Positions 53,272-62,480 of a stretch of DNA of 64,000 nt are shown one piece after another. The position numbers and the translations under genes are program-made. Numbering within the stretch: position 1 is the stretch's first letter; each line of letters begins with the position of its first letter. Below the pieces are notes generated by a model. That model saw only the letters and a program-made list of their open reading frames with translations, was not told the DNA's origin and ran no database searches. The stretch is from Erwinia sp. S63 (lineage in GTDB: Bacteria > Pseudomonadota > Gammaproteobacteria > Enterobacterales > Enterobacteriaceae): assembly GCF_016625195.1 (NCBI RefSeq), contig NZ_JACVUP010000001.1, forward strand, positions 310,001 to 374,000. Reading direction: 5' to 3'.

Positions 53272-53846
53272 TGACATTACTCGCCAGTTTTAACCATCCG
53301 GTTGCCGATTCACAGCGTGCTTTTCGTCGCATCCTGAAAGCCATGAGCGAGCCAGGCGTCATGGTCTCACTGCCGCTGGAACAAGGCTGGGGTGATTTGT
53401 CTCCTGCCGCGACGGCGGTACTGCTGACGCTGGTGGATCAGGAGAGTGCGCTGTGGCTGGATAGCCGTGTAGACAGTGAAATCGTACGTAACAACCTGCG
53501 TTTCCACACCGGCGTGCCGATTGTGGAAGATCGTCATGCACCGTTTGCCTTAACCCATGCAGCGTCAAATCCGGATCCTGCGCAGTTCGCGCCGGGCGAC
53601 AATATGTCACCGGAAAAAAGCACCACGCTGATCATTGAAGTGCCCTCCCTGAATGGGGGTTTAACCCTGCGCCTGTCCGGCCCTGGCCTGCGTGAATCCC
53701 GCGCCATCGCCCCACAGCTGCCGGAAGCGATTCTGACCTATCTGCGTGAGCGTCCGCATCCGTTCCCACTGGGCGTGGATCTGATTTTCACCTGCGGTGA
53801 AGCGATGATGGCCTTGCCACGCACCACTGACGTGGAGGTGTGCTGA
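53271..53846 (+). CDS. phnH: Carbon-phosphorus lyase core subunit PhnH
   Basis: A 191-residue core-complex subunit of structural role. AFRRILKAMSEPGVMVSL near residue 16, LTLVDQESALWLDSRV near 50, the LTLRLSGPGLRESRAI segment near 130 and FPLGVDLIFTCGEAMMALPRTT near 168 are diagnostic. Length is that of E. coli PhnH (194). Its stop overlaps the phnI start by one base, indicating translational coupling along the complex. Confidence 0.95.
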   Translation: MTLLASFNHPVADSQRAFRRILKAMSEPGVMVSLPLEQGWGDLSPAATAVLLTLVDQESALWLDSRVDSEIVRNNLRFHTGVPIVEDRHAPFALTHAASNPDPAQFAPGDNMSPEKSTTLIIEVPSLNGGLTLRLSGPGLRESRAIAPQLPEAILTYLRERPHPFPLGVDLIFTCGEAMMALPRTTDVEVC

Positions 53847-54922
53847 TGTACGTTGCGGTGAAAGGGGGTGAGAAGGCGATAGCCAGCGCCCATGAGCTTC
53901 AAGCCGATCTGCGCCGTGGCGACCGCGACGTGGCGGAACTGGGTTGCGATCAGGTCGCGCAACAGTTGGGATTAGCGGTGGATCGCGTGATGACCGAAGG
54001 CGGCATCTACGATCCCCAGCTCGCGGCCTTAGCGATTAAACAAGCCAGCGGCGATTTAGTGGAAGCCATCTTCCTGCTGCGCGCCTATCGCACCACCTTG
54101 CCACGTCTGGCCGACAGCCTGGCGCTGGAAACCGACGAGATGCGCATCGAACGTCGTATTTCGGCGGTCTACAAGGATTTGCCGGGCGGTCAGGTACTCG
54201 GCCCCACTTACGATTACAGCCACCGTCTGCTCGATTTCACTCTGCTGGCGAATGGTGAAACCCCGGCGGCACCGCGTGACGATCAGGCACTGCCTGAGCG
54301 CTGTCCGCACGTGTTCAGCATGATGACCAAAGAAGGTCTGGCGGCGCGTGAAGAGGATGATGGCAGCGAGCCGTGCGATATCACCCGCGAGCCGCCCGGT
54401 TATCCGGCGACGCGCGCGGCACGCCTGCAACAGCTGGTACGCGGCGATGAAGGTTTTCTGCTGGCGCTTGGATATTCCACCCAGCGTGGCTACGGGCGTA
54501 ACCATCCGTTTGCCGGTGAGATTCGCACCGGCTATCTCAGCGTATCAATCTGCCCGGAAGAGCTGGGCTTCGAGATTGATATCGGCGAAATCCTGCTGAC
54601 CGAGTGTGAAATGGTTAACGGCTTCACCACGCAAACTGAGGGTGCGCCGCACTTCACCCGTGGTTACGGCCTGGTGTTTGGGCGCTCAGAGCGTAAAGCG
54701 ATGGCGATGGCGCTGGTGGATCGTGCCCTGCAAGCACCCGATTACGATGAACGTATTGCCGGTCCGGCGCAGGACGAAGAGTTTGTGCTGTCGCATGCTG
54801 ACAACGTGGAAGCGGCGGGCTTTGTTTCGCATCTGAAACTGCCGCATTACGTCGATTTCCAGGCGGAGCTGGAGTTGCTGAAACGGCTGCGTGAACAGGT
54901 TCAGGAGCAAAACGATGAGTGA
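53846..54922 (+). CDS. phnI: Carbon-phosphorus lyase core subunit PhnI
   Basis: A 358-residue nucleosidase/phosphonate ribosyltransferase subunit that, with PhnG, H and L, makes alpha-D-ribose 1-methylphosphonate 5-triphosphate. MYVAVKGGEKAI at the start, TEGGIYDPQLAALAIKQASG near 50, LPGGQVLGPTYDYSHRLLDF near 110 and RGYGRNHPFAGEIRTGYLSV near 215 fit the family. The ATG at 53846 (TGATG with phnH, GGAGG upstream) is better than a GTG at 53840. Confidence 0.95.
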   Translation: MYVAVKGGEKAIASAHELQADLRRGDRDVAELGCDQVAQQLGLAVDRVMTEGGIYDPQLAALAIKQASGDLVEAIFLLRAYRTTLPRLADSLALETDEMRIERRISAVYKDLPGGQVLGPTYDYSHRLLDFTLLANGETPAAPRDDQALPERCPHVFSMMTKEGLAAREEDDGSEPCDITREPPGYPATRAARLQQLVRGDEGFLLALGYSTQRGYGRNHPFAGEIRTGYLSVSICPEELGFEIDIGEILLTECEMVNGFTTQTEGAPHFTRGYGLVFGRSERKAMAMALVDRALQAPDYDERIAGPAQDEEFVLSHADNVEAAGFVSHLKLPHYVDFQAELELLKRLREQVQEQNDE

Positions 54923-55763
54923 GTTAACCGGCTATAACAACGGCTATCTGGATGAGCAGACCAAGCGCACTATCCGTCGCGCGATCCTCAAAGCGGTAGC
55001 GATTCCGGGTTATCAGGTGCCGTTTGCCGGACGAGAAATGCCGATGCCTTACGGCTGGGGCACTGGCGGTATCCAGATCACTGCCAGCATCATTGGTGAC
55101 AGCGACGTGCTGAAGGTGATTGACCAGGGCGCGGATGACACCACCAACGCCGTATCCATCCGTCGTTTCTTCCTGCGCGTCAGCGGCGCAGCGACCACTG
55201 AAGCCACCAAAGACGCCACGCTGATCCAGACGCGTCACCGCATTCCGGAGACGCCACTGCAGGAAGATCAGGTGCTGATTTTCCAGGTGCCGATTCCTGA
55301 GCCGCTGCGCTTTATCGAACCACGCGAAACCGAGACGCGCACCATGCATGCGCTGGAGGAGTACGGCATCATGCAGGTAAAGCTGTATGAAGATATCGCC
55401 CGCTACGGCCATATCGCCACCACCTATGCCTATCCGGTCAAGGTTAACGATCGCTACGTGATGGATCCCTCACCGATTCCGAAATTCGACAACCCGAAGA
55501 TGCACATGATGCCTGCACTGCAGTTGTTTGGTGCCGGGCGTGAAAAACGCATCTACGCGCTGCCGCCGTACACCAAAGTGGAAAGCCTCGACTTCGACGA
55601 CCACCCATTCACCGTACAAAGCTGGGATGAACCCTGTGCCCTGTGCGGTTCACGCCACAGCTACCTTGATGAGGTGGTGATGGATGATGCCGGTACGCGC
55701 ATGTTTGTCTGCTCCGATACCGATTTTTGCCACCAGCAGCAGGAACAACAACATGCACAGTGA
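54915..55763 (+). CDS. phnJ: Carbon-phosphorus lyase catalytic radical SAM subunit PhnJ
   Basis: A 282-residue radical S-adenosylmethionine enzyme that breaks the C-P bond of ribose-1-phosphonate-5-phosphate. All four essential cysteines are present at the same positions as in E. coli: Cys241 and Cys244 (CALCGSRH), Cys266 and Cys272 (CSDTDFC); the first three ligate the iron-sulfur cluster and the last forms the thiyl radical. YNNGYLDEQTKRTIRRAILK near the start and MPMPYGWGTGGIQIT near 45 are also conserved. It overlaps phnI by eight bases and phnK by eleven. Confidence 0.97.
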   Translation: MSELTGYNNGYLDEQTKRTIRRAILKAVAIPGYQVPFAGREMPMPYGWGTGGIQITASIIGDSDVLKVIDQGADDTTNAVSIRRFFLRVSGAATTEATKDATLIQTRHRIPETPLQEDQVLIFQVPIPEPLRFIEPRETETRTMHALEEYGIMQVKLYEDIARYGHIATTYAYPVKVNDRYVMDPSPIPKFDNPKMHMMPALQLFGAGREKRIYALPPYTKVESLDFDDHPFTVQSWDEPCALCGSRHSYLDEVVMDDAGTRMFVCSDTDFCHQQQEQQHAQ

Positions 55764-56514
55764 ACAGCCGCTGCTTGCGGTCAACAATCTGACGCACCTC
55801 TATGCGCCAGGCAAAGGTTTTGAAGACGTCAGCTTTGAGCTTTATCCGGGCGAAGTGTTAGGCATTGTTGGGGAATCTGGCTCGGGCAAAACCACGCTGC
55901 TGCGCAGCCTGTCGGCGCGTTTAGCGCCACAGCAGGGCAACATTCTCTATCGCGCTCAGGATCTCTATCAACTAAGTGAAAGCGATCGCCGCCGCTTACT
56001 GCGCACCGAGTGGGGCGTGGTGCATCAGCATCCATTGGATGGATTGCGTCCGCAGGTCACTGCAGGCGGCAATATCGGTGAGCGCTTGATGGCAGTAGGC
56101 CAGCGCCATTACGGCGATATCCGCAAAGAGGCGATGCGCTGGTTGCAGGACGTCGAAATCCCCGCTAATCGCATCGACGATTTGCCGACCACCTTCTCCG
56201 GCGGTATGCAGCAGCGATTGCAAATTGCCCGCAACCTGGTGACCCAGCCAACGCTGGTGTTTATGGATGAGCCGACCGGTGGTCTGGATGTGTCGGTGCA
56301 GGCGCGACTGCTGGATCTGCTGCGTACCCTGGTACGTGAACTCAATCTGGCGGTGGTGATTGTGACGCACGATCTCGGCGTGGCGCGCTTGCTGGCGCAC
56401 CGTCTGTTGGTGATGAAGCAGGGCAGAGTGGTGGAGAGCGGTCTGACCGATCGGGTGCTGGACGATCCGCACCATCCCTACACCCAACTGCTGGTTTCAT
56501 CGGTGCTGGCTTAA
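55753..56514 (+). CDS. phnK: Carbon-phosphorus lyase ABC-type ATPase PhnK
   Basis: A 253-residue ABC ATPase without a permease partner; it binds PhnJ in the core complex. [15 protein letters not shown] near residue 40, the PhnK-specific WGVVHQHPLDGLRPQVTAGG near 88, signature FSGGMQQRLQIARNL near 150 and FMDEPTGGLDVSVQ near 172. ATG 55753 lies within the phnJ 3' end. Length is that of E. coli PhnK (252). Confidence 0.95.
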   Translation: MHSEQPLLAVNNLTHLYAPGKGFEDVSFELYPGEVLGIVGESGSGKTTLLRSLSARLAPQQGNILYRAQDLYQLSESDRRRLLRTEWGVVHQHPLDGLRPQVTAGGNIGERLMAVGQRHYGDIRKEAMRWLQDVEIPANRIDDLPTTFSGGMQQRLQIARNLVTQPTLVFMDEPTGGLDVSVQARLLDLLRTLVRELNLAVVIVTHDLGVARLLAHRLLVMKQGRVVESGLTDRVLDDPHHPYTQLLVSSVLA

Positions 56515-56532
56515 CTTCATCAGGACATCAAC

Positions 56533-57237
56533 ATGCAACCTTTATTGCGCGTAGAGAAACTCAGCAAAACCTTTGTGCTGCACAACCAGAGCAGCGCCGA
56601 GCTGCCGGTGCTGCAGGATGCCAATCTTGAAGTGTGCGCCGGTGAGTGCGTGGTGCTGCACGGTCGCTCCGGCAGCGGAAAATCCACCTTACTGCGCGCG
56701 CTGTACGGCAACTATCAGGCCAACAGCGGTCATATCTGGTTGCAACATCAGGGCGAGTGGATCGATATGGCGCAGGCCCCCGCGCGCCAGATACTGGCGA
56801 TTCGCCGCGAAACCGTCGGCTGGGTCAGCCAGTTCTTGCGCGTGATTCCCCGTGTGCCAACGCTGGAAATCGTCATGCAGCCACTGCTGGAACGCGGCGT
56901 GGATCGTGCTTTTTGCGAGAAGCGCGCCAAAGATCTGCTGACGCGCCTCAATGTGCCGGAGCGTTTATGGTCACTCGCGCCATCCACTTTCTCCGGCGGT
57001 GAACAACAGCGCGTTAACATCGCGCGTGGCTTTATCGCTGACTATCCAGTGCTGCTGCTGGATGAACCCACCGCTTCCCTCGACAGCGCCAACAGCGCAG
57101 CGGTGGTGGAATTGATTGAACAGGCGCGCACCCGTGGTGCCGCCATTGTGGGTATTTTCCATGACGAAGCGGTGCGCGCACGCGTGGCCGATCGCCTGCA
57201 CGTCATGCAGCCGGTTAAAACAGGAGCAGAAGCATGA
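56533..57237 (+). CDS. phnL: Carbon-phosphorus lyase ABC-type ATPase PhnL
   Basis: A 234-residue ATPase that associates with PhnK on the core complex. [18 protein letters not shown] near residue 44, the PhnL-specific [20 protein letters not shown] near 97, [15 protein letters not shown] near 155 and [11 protein letters not shown] near 175. It starts 18 bases after phnK and overlaps phnM by four bases. Confidence 0.95.
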   Translation: MQPLLRVEKLSKTFVLHNQSSAELPVLQDANLEVCAGECVVLHGRSGSGKSTLLRALYGNYQANSGHIWLQHQGEWIDMAQAPARQILAIRRETVGWVSQFLRVIPRVPTLEIVMQPLLERGVDRAFCEKRAKDLLTRLNVPERLWSLAPSTFSGGEQQRVNIARGFIADYPVLLLDEPTASLDSANSAAVVELIEQARTRGAAIVGIFHDEAVRARVADRLHVMQPVKTGAEA

Positions 57238-58370
57238 TCGTCAATAACGTCCGTTTGGTGCTGGAACATGAAGTTGTCACCGGTTCGCTGGAAATTCGTG
57301 AGGGTCGCATTGCCAGTTTCAGTGACAGTACCAGTCAATTAGCGGGCGCACTGGATGGCGAAAACGCCTTCCTGCTGCCGGGTCTGGTCGAGTTGCACAC
57401 CGATAACCTCGATAAGTTCTTCACGCCGCGTCCGAAAGTGGACTGGCCGGCACACTCAGCGATGAGCAGCCATGATGCGCTGATGGTCGCCAGCGGCATT
57501 ACCACGGTGCTGGATGCCATTGGTGTCGGCGATGTGCGCGACGGCGGTCATCGCATTGAGAACCTGAGCAAGATGATCAACGCGATTCAGGACAGTAACC
57601 GCAAAGGCATTAACCGTGTCGATCACCATCTGCACCTGCGCTGTGAGTTGCCCCATAACACCACGCTGCCGCTGTTCGAAAAGCTGATGAGCACGCCGGA
57701 GCTGTCGCTGGTATCGCTGATGGACCATTCGCCAGGTCAGCGTCAATACGCTTCACTGGAGATGTATCGCCTCTATTATCAGGGCAAATATTCGCTCAAT
57801 GATGAGCAGATGGATCAGTTCGAGCGTGAGCAACTGGCGCTGGCCGCCGAGTTCTCCACCCCGAACCGCAACGCCATTTCCGGCCTGTGCCGTTCGCGCG
57901 GCATTCCGATTGCCAGCCATGATGATGCCACAGCGGCACACGTTGCCGAATCACACGATGTGGGCAGCACCATTGCTGAGTTCCCCACCACGCTGGAGGC
58001 CGCACGCGCCTCGCGCGAATGCGGTATGCAGGTGTTGATGGGCGCGCCGAATATCGTACGCGGCGGCTCGCATTCCGGCAACGTGGCAGCCTGGGAGCTG
58101 GCCAGCCATGGCCTGCTGGATATTTTGTCATCCGACTACTACCCGGCGAGCCTGCTGGACGCGGTGTTCCGTTTAGTGGCGGATGAGCGCAACAGCCTGA
58201 CGTTGCCACAAGCCGCCGCGCTGGTGACACGTAATCCGGCTCGCGCTATTGGCTTGCACGATCGCGGAGTGATTGGTGAAGGCATGCGAGCCGATCTGGT
58301 GCTGGCGCATACCGAACATGGTCATCCGCACATTCGCCACGTCTGGTCGCAGGGCAGGCTGGTGTTCTGA
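57234..58370 (+). CDS. phnM: Alpha-D-ribose 1-methylphosphonate 5-triphosphate diphosphatase PhnM
   Basis: A 378-residue amidohydrolase-superfamily enzyme that removes pyrophosphate before C-P cleavage. [20 protein letters not shown] near residue 48, the [18 protein letters not shown] metal-site strand near 128, [19 protein letters not shown] near 227 and [17 protein letters not shown] near 300 are characteristic. It is between phnL and phnN with four-base and one-base overlaps. Confidence 0.95.
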   Translation: MIVNNVRLVLEHEVVTGSLEIREGRIASFSDSTSQLAGALDGENAFLLPGLVELHTDNLDKFFTPRPKVDWPAHSAMSSHDALMVASGITTVLDAIGVGDVRDGGHRIENLSKMINAIQDSNRKGINRVDHHLHLRCELPHNTTLPLFEKLMSTPELSLVSLMDHSPGQRQYASLEMYRLYYQGKYSLNDEQMDQFEREQLALAAEFSTPNRNAISGLCRSRGIPIASHDDATAAHVAESHDVGSTIAEFPTTLEAARASRECGMQVLMGAPNIVRGGSHSGNVAAWELASHGLLDILSSDYYPASLLDAVFRLVADERNSLTLPQAAALVTRNPARAIGLHDRGVIGEGMRADLVLAHTEHGHPHIRHVWSQGRLVF

Positions 58371-58906
58371 TGGCGCGCCTGATCTGGCTAACCGGGCCTT
58401 CGGGCTCGGGTAAAGACAGTCTGCTGAATGCGCTGCGCGAAGCACCGCCGGAGAATCTGGTGATTGCCCATCGCTACATTACGCGTCCGGCCGATGCCGG
58501 GGGCGAAAACCATGTGGCGCTGAGCGAGGCCGAGTTTCGGCGGCGTCAGGCACTGGGATTGTTTGCCATCAGCTGGCAGGCACACGGCCTGTATTACGGT
58601 CTGGGAGAAGAGATCGATCACTGGCTGGCGCGCGGGTTGAATGTATTGGTCAATGGTTCACGTCTGCATTTGCCGATTGTTGAGCAGCATTACGGGGCAC
58701 AACTGTTGCCGCTGGTGCTGCAAGTCTCTCCGGCGGTGCTGGAAATGCGTTTACGGCAGCGCGGACGTGAAAGTGAAGCCGAAATCGGTAAACGGCTGGT
58801 GCGTGCGGCAGAACCGCTGCCTGCGCACTGCCATCCGCTCAATAACGATGGCGCACTCAGCGATACGCTTAACGGGTTGCGCCAACTGCTGGAGCATCCG
58901 CCATGA
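58370..58906 (+). CDS. phnN: Ribose 1,5-bisphosphate phosphokinase PhnN
   Basis: A 178-residue kinase that converts ribose 1,5-bisphosphate to PRPP, returning the sugar to metabolism. The P-loop GPSGSGKDSLLNAL begins near residue 9, YITRPADAGGENHVALSEAE near 38 and the WQAHGLYYGLGEEID segment near 70 follow. Length is close to E. coli PhnN (185). No phnO follows; phnP comes next with a four-base overlap. Confidence 0.93.
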   Translation: MARLIWLTGPSGSGKDSLLNALREAPPENLVIAHRYITRPADAGGENHVALSEAEFRRRQALGLFAISWQAHGLYYGLGEEIDHWLARGLNVLVNGSRLHLPIVEQHYGAQLLPLVLQVSPAVLEMRLRQRGRESEAEIGKRLVRAAEPLPAHCHPLNNDGALSDTLNGLRQLLEHPP

Positions 58907-59673
58907 AACTCACTTTTCTCGGTACTGGAGGCGTGCAGTCTGCGCCGCTGTTTGGCTGTGATTGCCACGCTTGCGAACGTGCACGTCTAGAGCCACGACG
59001 CGCACGTGCCGCCACCAGTGCGCTGATTGACACCGGCAGCGAACGTATTTTGCTGGATGCCGGACGTCACGATCTGCATCAGCGCTTTCGTCCCGGCGAG
59101 CTAAGTCGCATTTTACTGACCCATTTTCATATGGATCATGTAGCGGGACTCTTTAGCCTGCGTTGGGGATTGGGTGAACCGATTCCGGTGTGGGCGCCAC
59201 CGGATGAGAAGGGCTGTGATGACCTGTTTAAGCATCCGGGCCTGCTGGATTTCCGTTCTGCGTTAACGCCTTTTGTGCCTCACAGTTTCGGGACGTTGCA
59301 GGTCACGCCGCTGCCGTTACAGCACTCAAAACTCACTTATGGCTACCTGTTCGACTGGCATGGTACGCGGCTTGCCTGGCTGTGTGATACCTGCGGATTA
59401 CCCCCGGACACTGCAGATTTTCTTAATGGTCAACCGTTGGATCAGCTGGTGATTGACTGTAATGACCCGCCGCGAGAAAGCGTACGCAATCATAATGATG
59501 TGACGCGCGCATTGCAGATTATTGAACAGCTGGCGCCGCGCCAGGCCTGGCTTATCCACCTTAGCCATGAGATGGACAGTTGGTTACTCAATAATCGCTT
59601 ACCGGACAATGTGCTGGCGGCTATCGACGGTCAGACCATCACGGTCGGTTCCTCACACGCTGTCACTGTTTAA
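58903..59673 (+). CDS. phnP: 5-Phospho-alpha-D-ribosyl 1,2-cyclic phosphate phosphodiesterase PhnP
   Basis: A 256-residue metallo-beta-lactamase-fold enzyme that opens the cyclic phosphate left by PhnJ, giving ribose 1,5-bisphosphate for PhnN. The structural zinc site [11 protein letters not shown] near residue 21, the metal motif [12 protein letters not shown] near 72, [11 protein letters not shown] near 142 and the [12 protein letters not shown] end region near 210 are all seen. It ends the FGHIJKLMNP part; Pho boxes for the next unit begin within its last codons. Confidence 0.95.
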   Translation: MKLTFLGTGGVQSAPLFGCDCHACERARLEPRRARAATSALIDTGSERILLDAGRHDLHQRFRPGELSRILLTHFHMDHVAGLFSLRWGLGEPIPVWAPPDEKGCDDLFKHPGLLDFRSALTPFVPHSFGTLQVTPLPLQHSKLTYGYLFDWHGTRLAWLCDTCGLPPDTADFLNGQPLDQLVIDCNDPPRESVRNHNDVTRALQIIEQLAPRQAWLIHLSHEMDSWLLNNRLPDNVLAAIDGQTITVGSSHAVTV

Positions 59674-59699
59674 TCATTTTACTGTCATCAAGACTTCAT
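59660..59699 (+). promoter_or_regulatory. Pho boxes upstream of phnC
   Basis: Four heptamers at an 11-base pitch: CTGTCAC (59660), TAATCAT (59671), CTGTCAT (59682) and ACTTCAT (59693), two being near-perfect PhoB half-sites. TAATAA at 59712-59717 can serve as the -10. This indicates a separate phosphate-starvation promoter for phnCDEE. Confidence 0.8.
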
Positions 59700-59705
59700 C
59701 GGATT

Positions 59706-59723
59706 TGCCCGTAATAACGGGCA
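59706..59723. promoter_or_regulatory. Palindrome over the likely -10 of the phnC promoter
   Basis: TGCCCG TAATAA CGGGCA is a perfect 6-bp inverted repeat around the presumed -10 hexamer. It may be an operator for another regulator (PhnF is a candidate) or a hairpin in read-through transcripts from phnP. Confidence 0.45.
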
Positions 59724-59752
59724 ATCAAGACCTCAGCGAGATGGAGTGCAAC

Positions 59753-60583
59753 ATGGCACAGGCATTACTGAAAACCGTTATCGACAATCCTTATGTTCCG
59801 CACGCCGGGCAAGGCAACAAGGTGCTGTCGGTACAGGGACTGTGCAAGGCGTACGGCGAAAACCGCGTACTGGATAATGTCAGCTTCGATCTGCATGCGG
59901 GCGAGCTGGTGGCCGTGATTGGTCGCTCAGGCGCAGGCAAATCGACACTGTTACACATGCTGAACGGCACCATCAGTGCTTCGCAGGGCGCGATTCTCAG
60001 CAATCGTCAGGGTGAAGCGGATCGTGATGTGGTGACGCTCAACAGCCGCCAGATGCGTGAATGGCGCAGCGAATGCGGCATGATCTTTCAGGACTTTTGT
60101 CTGGTGCCGCGTCTTGATGTGCTGACCAACGTCCTGCTGGGACGCCTGAGCCAAACCTCAACCCTGAAATCCTTCTTCAAAGTGTTCTCCGAAGCGGACC
60201 GCGCGCGAGCGATTGAACTGCTGCAGTGGATGAACATGCTGCCGCAGGCGCTGCAGCGTGCGGAGAATCTGTCAGGTGGACAGATGCAACGCGTGGCGAT
60301 TTGCCGTGCGCTGATGCAGAACCCGCGCATCCTGCTGGCCGATGAGCCAGTAGCGTCTCTCGACCCGAAAAACACCAAACGCATCATGGATGTGCTGCGC
60401 CAGGTGAGTGAGCAGGGCATCAGCGTGATGGTGAACCTGCACTCGATTGAACTGGTGAAGCAGTACTGCACCCGTGTTATCGGCATTCAGCGCGGCAAAG
60501 TGCTGTTTGACGGACATCCTTCTCAGTTGACCGATGGCTTGCTGCATGAGCTGTACGGCGACGAAATTAACCAGCTCCACTAA
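59753..60583 (+). CDS. phnC: Phosphonate ABC transporter ATP-binding protein PhnC
   Basis: A 276-residue ATPase. [20 protein letters not shown] near residue 52, [20 protein letters not shown] with [19 protein letters not shown] (typical of PhnC) near 110-140, [15 protein letters not shown] near 173 and [20 protein letters not shown] near 195. ATG 59753 follows GGAG at seven bases; ATG 59741 is in frame but less well placed. An N-terminal extension of about 20 residues precedes the usual start. Confidence 0.95.
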   Translation: MAQALLKTVIDNPYVPHAGQGNKVLSVQGLCKAYGENRVLDNVSFDLHAGELVAVIGRSGAGKSTLLHMLNGTISASQGAILSNRQGEADRDVVTLNSRQMREWRSECGMIFQDFCLVPRLDVLTNVLLGRLSQTSTLKSFFKVFSEADRARAIELLQWMNMLPQALQRAENLSGGQMQRVAICRALMQNPRILLADEPVASLDPKNTKRIMDVLRQVSEQGISVMVNLHSIELVKQYCTRVIGIQRGKVLFDGHPSQLTDGLLHELYGDEINQLH

Positions 60584-60609
60584 CTTCCACGGCAAGAGAA
60601 AAAACACGA

Positions 60610-61536
60610 ATGAAACTGACCTCTTTAGCTTTATTGACTGTTGCAATGACTTTTGGCGTTAACGCAGCGGATGCACCAAAAGAATTGAACCTCGGGATTT
60701 TGGGTGGACAGAACGCCACTCAGCAGATCGGTGATAACCAGTGCGTGAAAGATTTCTTCGACAAAGAGCTGAATGTCGATACCAAAATGCGCAACTCGTC
60801 TGACTACTCAGGCGTGATTCAGGGCCTGCTGGGTAACAAAATTGATATGGTGCTGAGCATGTCTCCGGCATCCTACGCTTCCGTCTATCTGCAGAACCCG
60901 AAAGCGGTTGATGTTGTCGGCATCGTGGTAGATGACAAAGACGGTTCACAGGGTTACCACTCAGTCGTGATCGTGAAAGCGGACAGCCCGTACAAAAAAC
61001 TGGAAGACCTCAAAGGCAAATCTTTCGGCATGGCCGATCCGGATTCAACTTCTGGCTTCCTGATGCCAAACCAGGCGTTCAAGAAAGAGTTCGGTGGCAC
61101 AGTTGACGACAAGTACAACAACACCTTCTCCAGCGTCACCTTCTCTGGCGGCCATGAGCAGGACATCCTGGGTGTGCTGAATGGTCAGTTCGAAGGCGCA
61201 GTGACCTGGACCTCTATGATCGGCGATTACGACAAGGGTTATACCTCTGGTGCCTTTGGCCGCATGATGCGCATGGACCAGCCTGACCTGATGAAGAAAA
61301 TCCGCATCATCTGGCAGTCTCCGCTGATCCCGAACGGTCCAATCCTCGTGAGCAACAACTTACCCGCTGACTTCAAACAGAAGCTGGTGGCGGCGATCAA
61401 GAAGCTGGATAAAGAAGACCACAGCTGCTTTGTTAAAGCGGTGGGCGGTGCTCAGCATATCGGCCCGGCAACCGTTGCCGATTATCAGAACATCATCGAT
61501 ATGAAACGTGATCTGATGAAAGGCTCACGCGGTTAA
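60610..61536 (+). CDS. phnD: Phosphonate ABC transporter periplasmic binding protein PhnD
   Basis: A 308-residue periplasmic protein. The signal peptide is residues 1-20 (LTSLALLTVAMTFGVNA-AD). The body begins KELNLGILGGQNATQQIG, then RNSSDYSGVIQGLLGNKIDM near 62, GSQGYHSVVIVKADSPY near 117, GMADPDSTSGFLMPNQAFK near 142 and SNNLPADFKQKLVAAI near 252, all typical of PhnD. It binds phosphonates for the two PhnE permeases. It lies 26 bases after phnC. Confidence 0.96.
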   Translation: MKLTSLALLTVAMTFGVNAADAPKELNLGILGGQNATQQIGDNQCVKDFFDKELNVDTKMRNSSDYSGVIQGLLGNKIDMVLSMSPASYASVYLQNPKAVDVVGIVVDDKDGSQGYHSVVIVKADSPYKKLEDLKGKSFGMADPDSTSGFLMPNQAFKKEFGGTVDDKYNNTFSSVTFSGGHEQDILGVLNGQFEGAVTWTSMIGDYDKGYTSGAFGRMMRMDQPDLMKKIRIIWQSPLIPNGPILVSNNLPADFKQKLVAAIKKLDKEDHSCFVKAVGGAQHIGPATVADYQNIIDMKRDLMKGSRG

Positions 61537-61553
61537 TTTCGCGTCTGACCGGC

Positions 61554-61580
61554 AGGGTCGCCCGTGATGGCGACCCTTTT
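61554..61580 (+). terminator. Intercistronic hairpin (attenuator) between phnD and phnE
   Basis: AGGGTCGCC / GGCGACCCT with a six-base loop followed by TTTT. Located after the binding-protein gene, where partial termination commonly lowers permease expression. Confidence 0.7.
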
Positions 61581-61616
61581 CACATCTGCACCATCCTCTA
61601 CCACAGGACATTCCCC

Positions 61617-62480
61617 TTGACCGATTTCGAACACTACTACCAACGCATTCGTCGCCAGCAAAAGCGCGACACCGTGCTCTGGTCGCTGCTGTTGGTGGCG
61701 CTCTATCTCGCTGCGGGCAAGATGGCGGAATTTAACCTGGTTACCGTCTGGCAATCACTGCCACACTTTTTCGATTACATCGGCGAAACCGTGCCGGTGT
61801 TGCATCTGCCCGTACTGTTCTCTGACGTGAAAACCGAGGGCTCGCTGGCTTACTGGGGCTACCGTCTGCACTTCCAGTTGCCGCTGATCTGGGAAACCCT
61901 GCAGCTGGCGCTGTCGTCGACTATTGTGGCGGTGATGGTGGCTGGGGTACTGGCGTTTTTCGCCGCTGATAACACCCAGACGCCGCGCAGCGTCCGCATC
62001 GCGATCCGCGCGTTTGTCGCTTTCCTGCGCACCATGCCAGAACTGGCGTGGGCAGTGATGTTCGTGATGGCGTTTGGCATCGGTGCGATTCCTGGCTTTC
62101 TGGCGCTGGCACTGCACACCGTGGGCAGCCTGACCAAACTGTTTTACGAATCGATTGAGAGCGCCTCGGACAAACCGGTGCGCGGTTTGGCGGCGTGTGG
62201 CGCCACCAAGTTACAGCGTATGCGCTTTGCCTTTTGGCCTCAGGTGAAACCAACATTTCTCTCCTACAGCTTTATGCGTCTGGAAGTGAATTTCCGATCT
62301 TCCACTATCCTCGGATTGGTGGGGGCGGGCGGTATCGGCCAGGAGCTGATGACCAATATCAAACTGGATCGCTACGATCAGGTGAGCATCACACTGCTGC
62401 TGATCATTGTGGTGGTGTCGCTGCTGGATACCGTATCCGGCTGGTTGCGTCGTCGCGTGGTGGAAGGGGAAATCAAATGA
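61617..62480 (+). CDS. phnE: Phosphonate ABC transporter permease PhnE, first copy
   Basis: A 287-residue inner-membrane protein with about six hydrophobic segments. The permease loop reads ESIESASDKPVRGLAACGAT near residue 180, then FRSSTILGLVGAGGIGQELM near 225. The start appears to be TTG at 61617, with AGGA nearby and no in-frame ATG or GTG between phnD and this codon that reads sensibly. The stop overlaps the second phnE by four bases. Confidence 0.93.
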   Translation: MTDFEHYYQRIRRQQKRDTVLWSLLLVALYLAAGKMAEFNLVTVWQSLPHFFDYIGETVPVLHLPVLFSDVKTEGSLAYWGYRLHFQLPLIWETLQLALSSTIVAVMVAGVLAFFAADNTQTPRSVRIAIRAFVAFLRTMPELAWAVMFVMAFGIGAIPGFLALALHTVGSLTKLFYESIESASDKPVRGLAACGATKLQRMRFAFWPQVKPTFLSYSFMRLEVNFRSSTILGLVGAGGIGQELMTNIKLDRYDQVSITLLLIIVVVSLLDTVSGWLRRRVVEGEIK

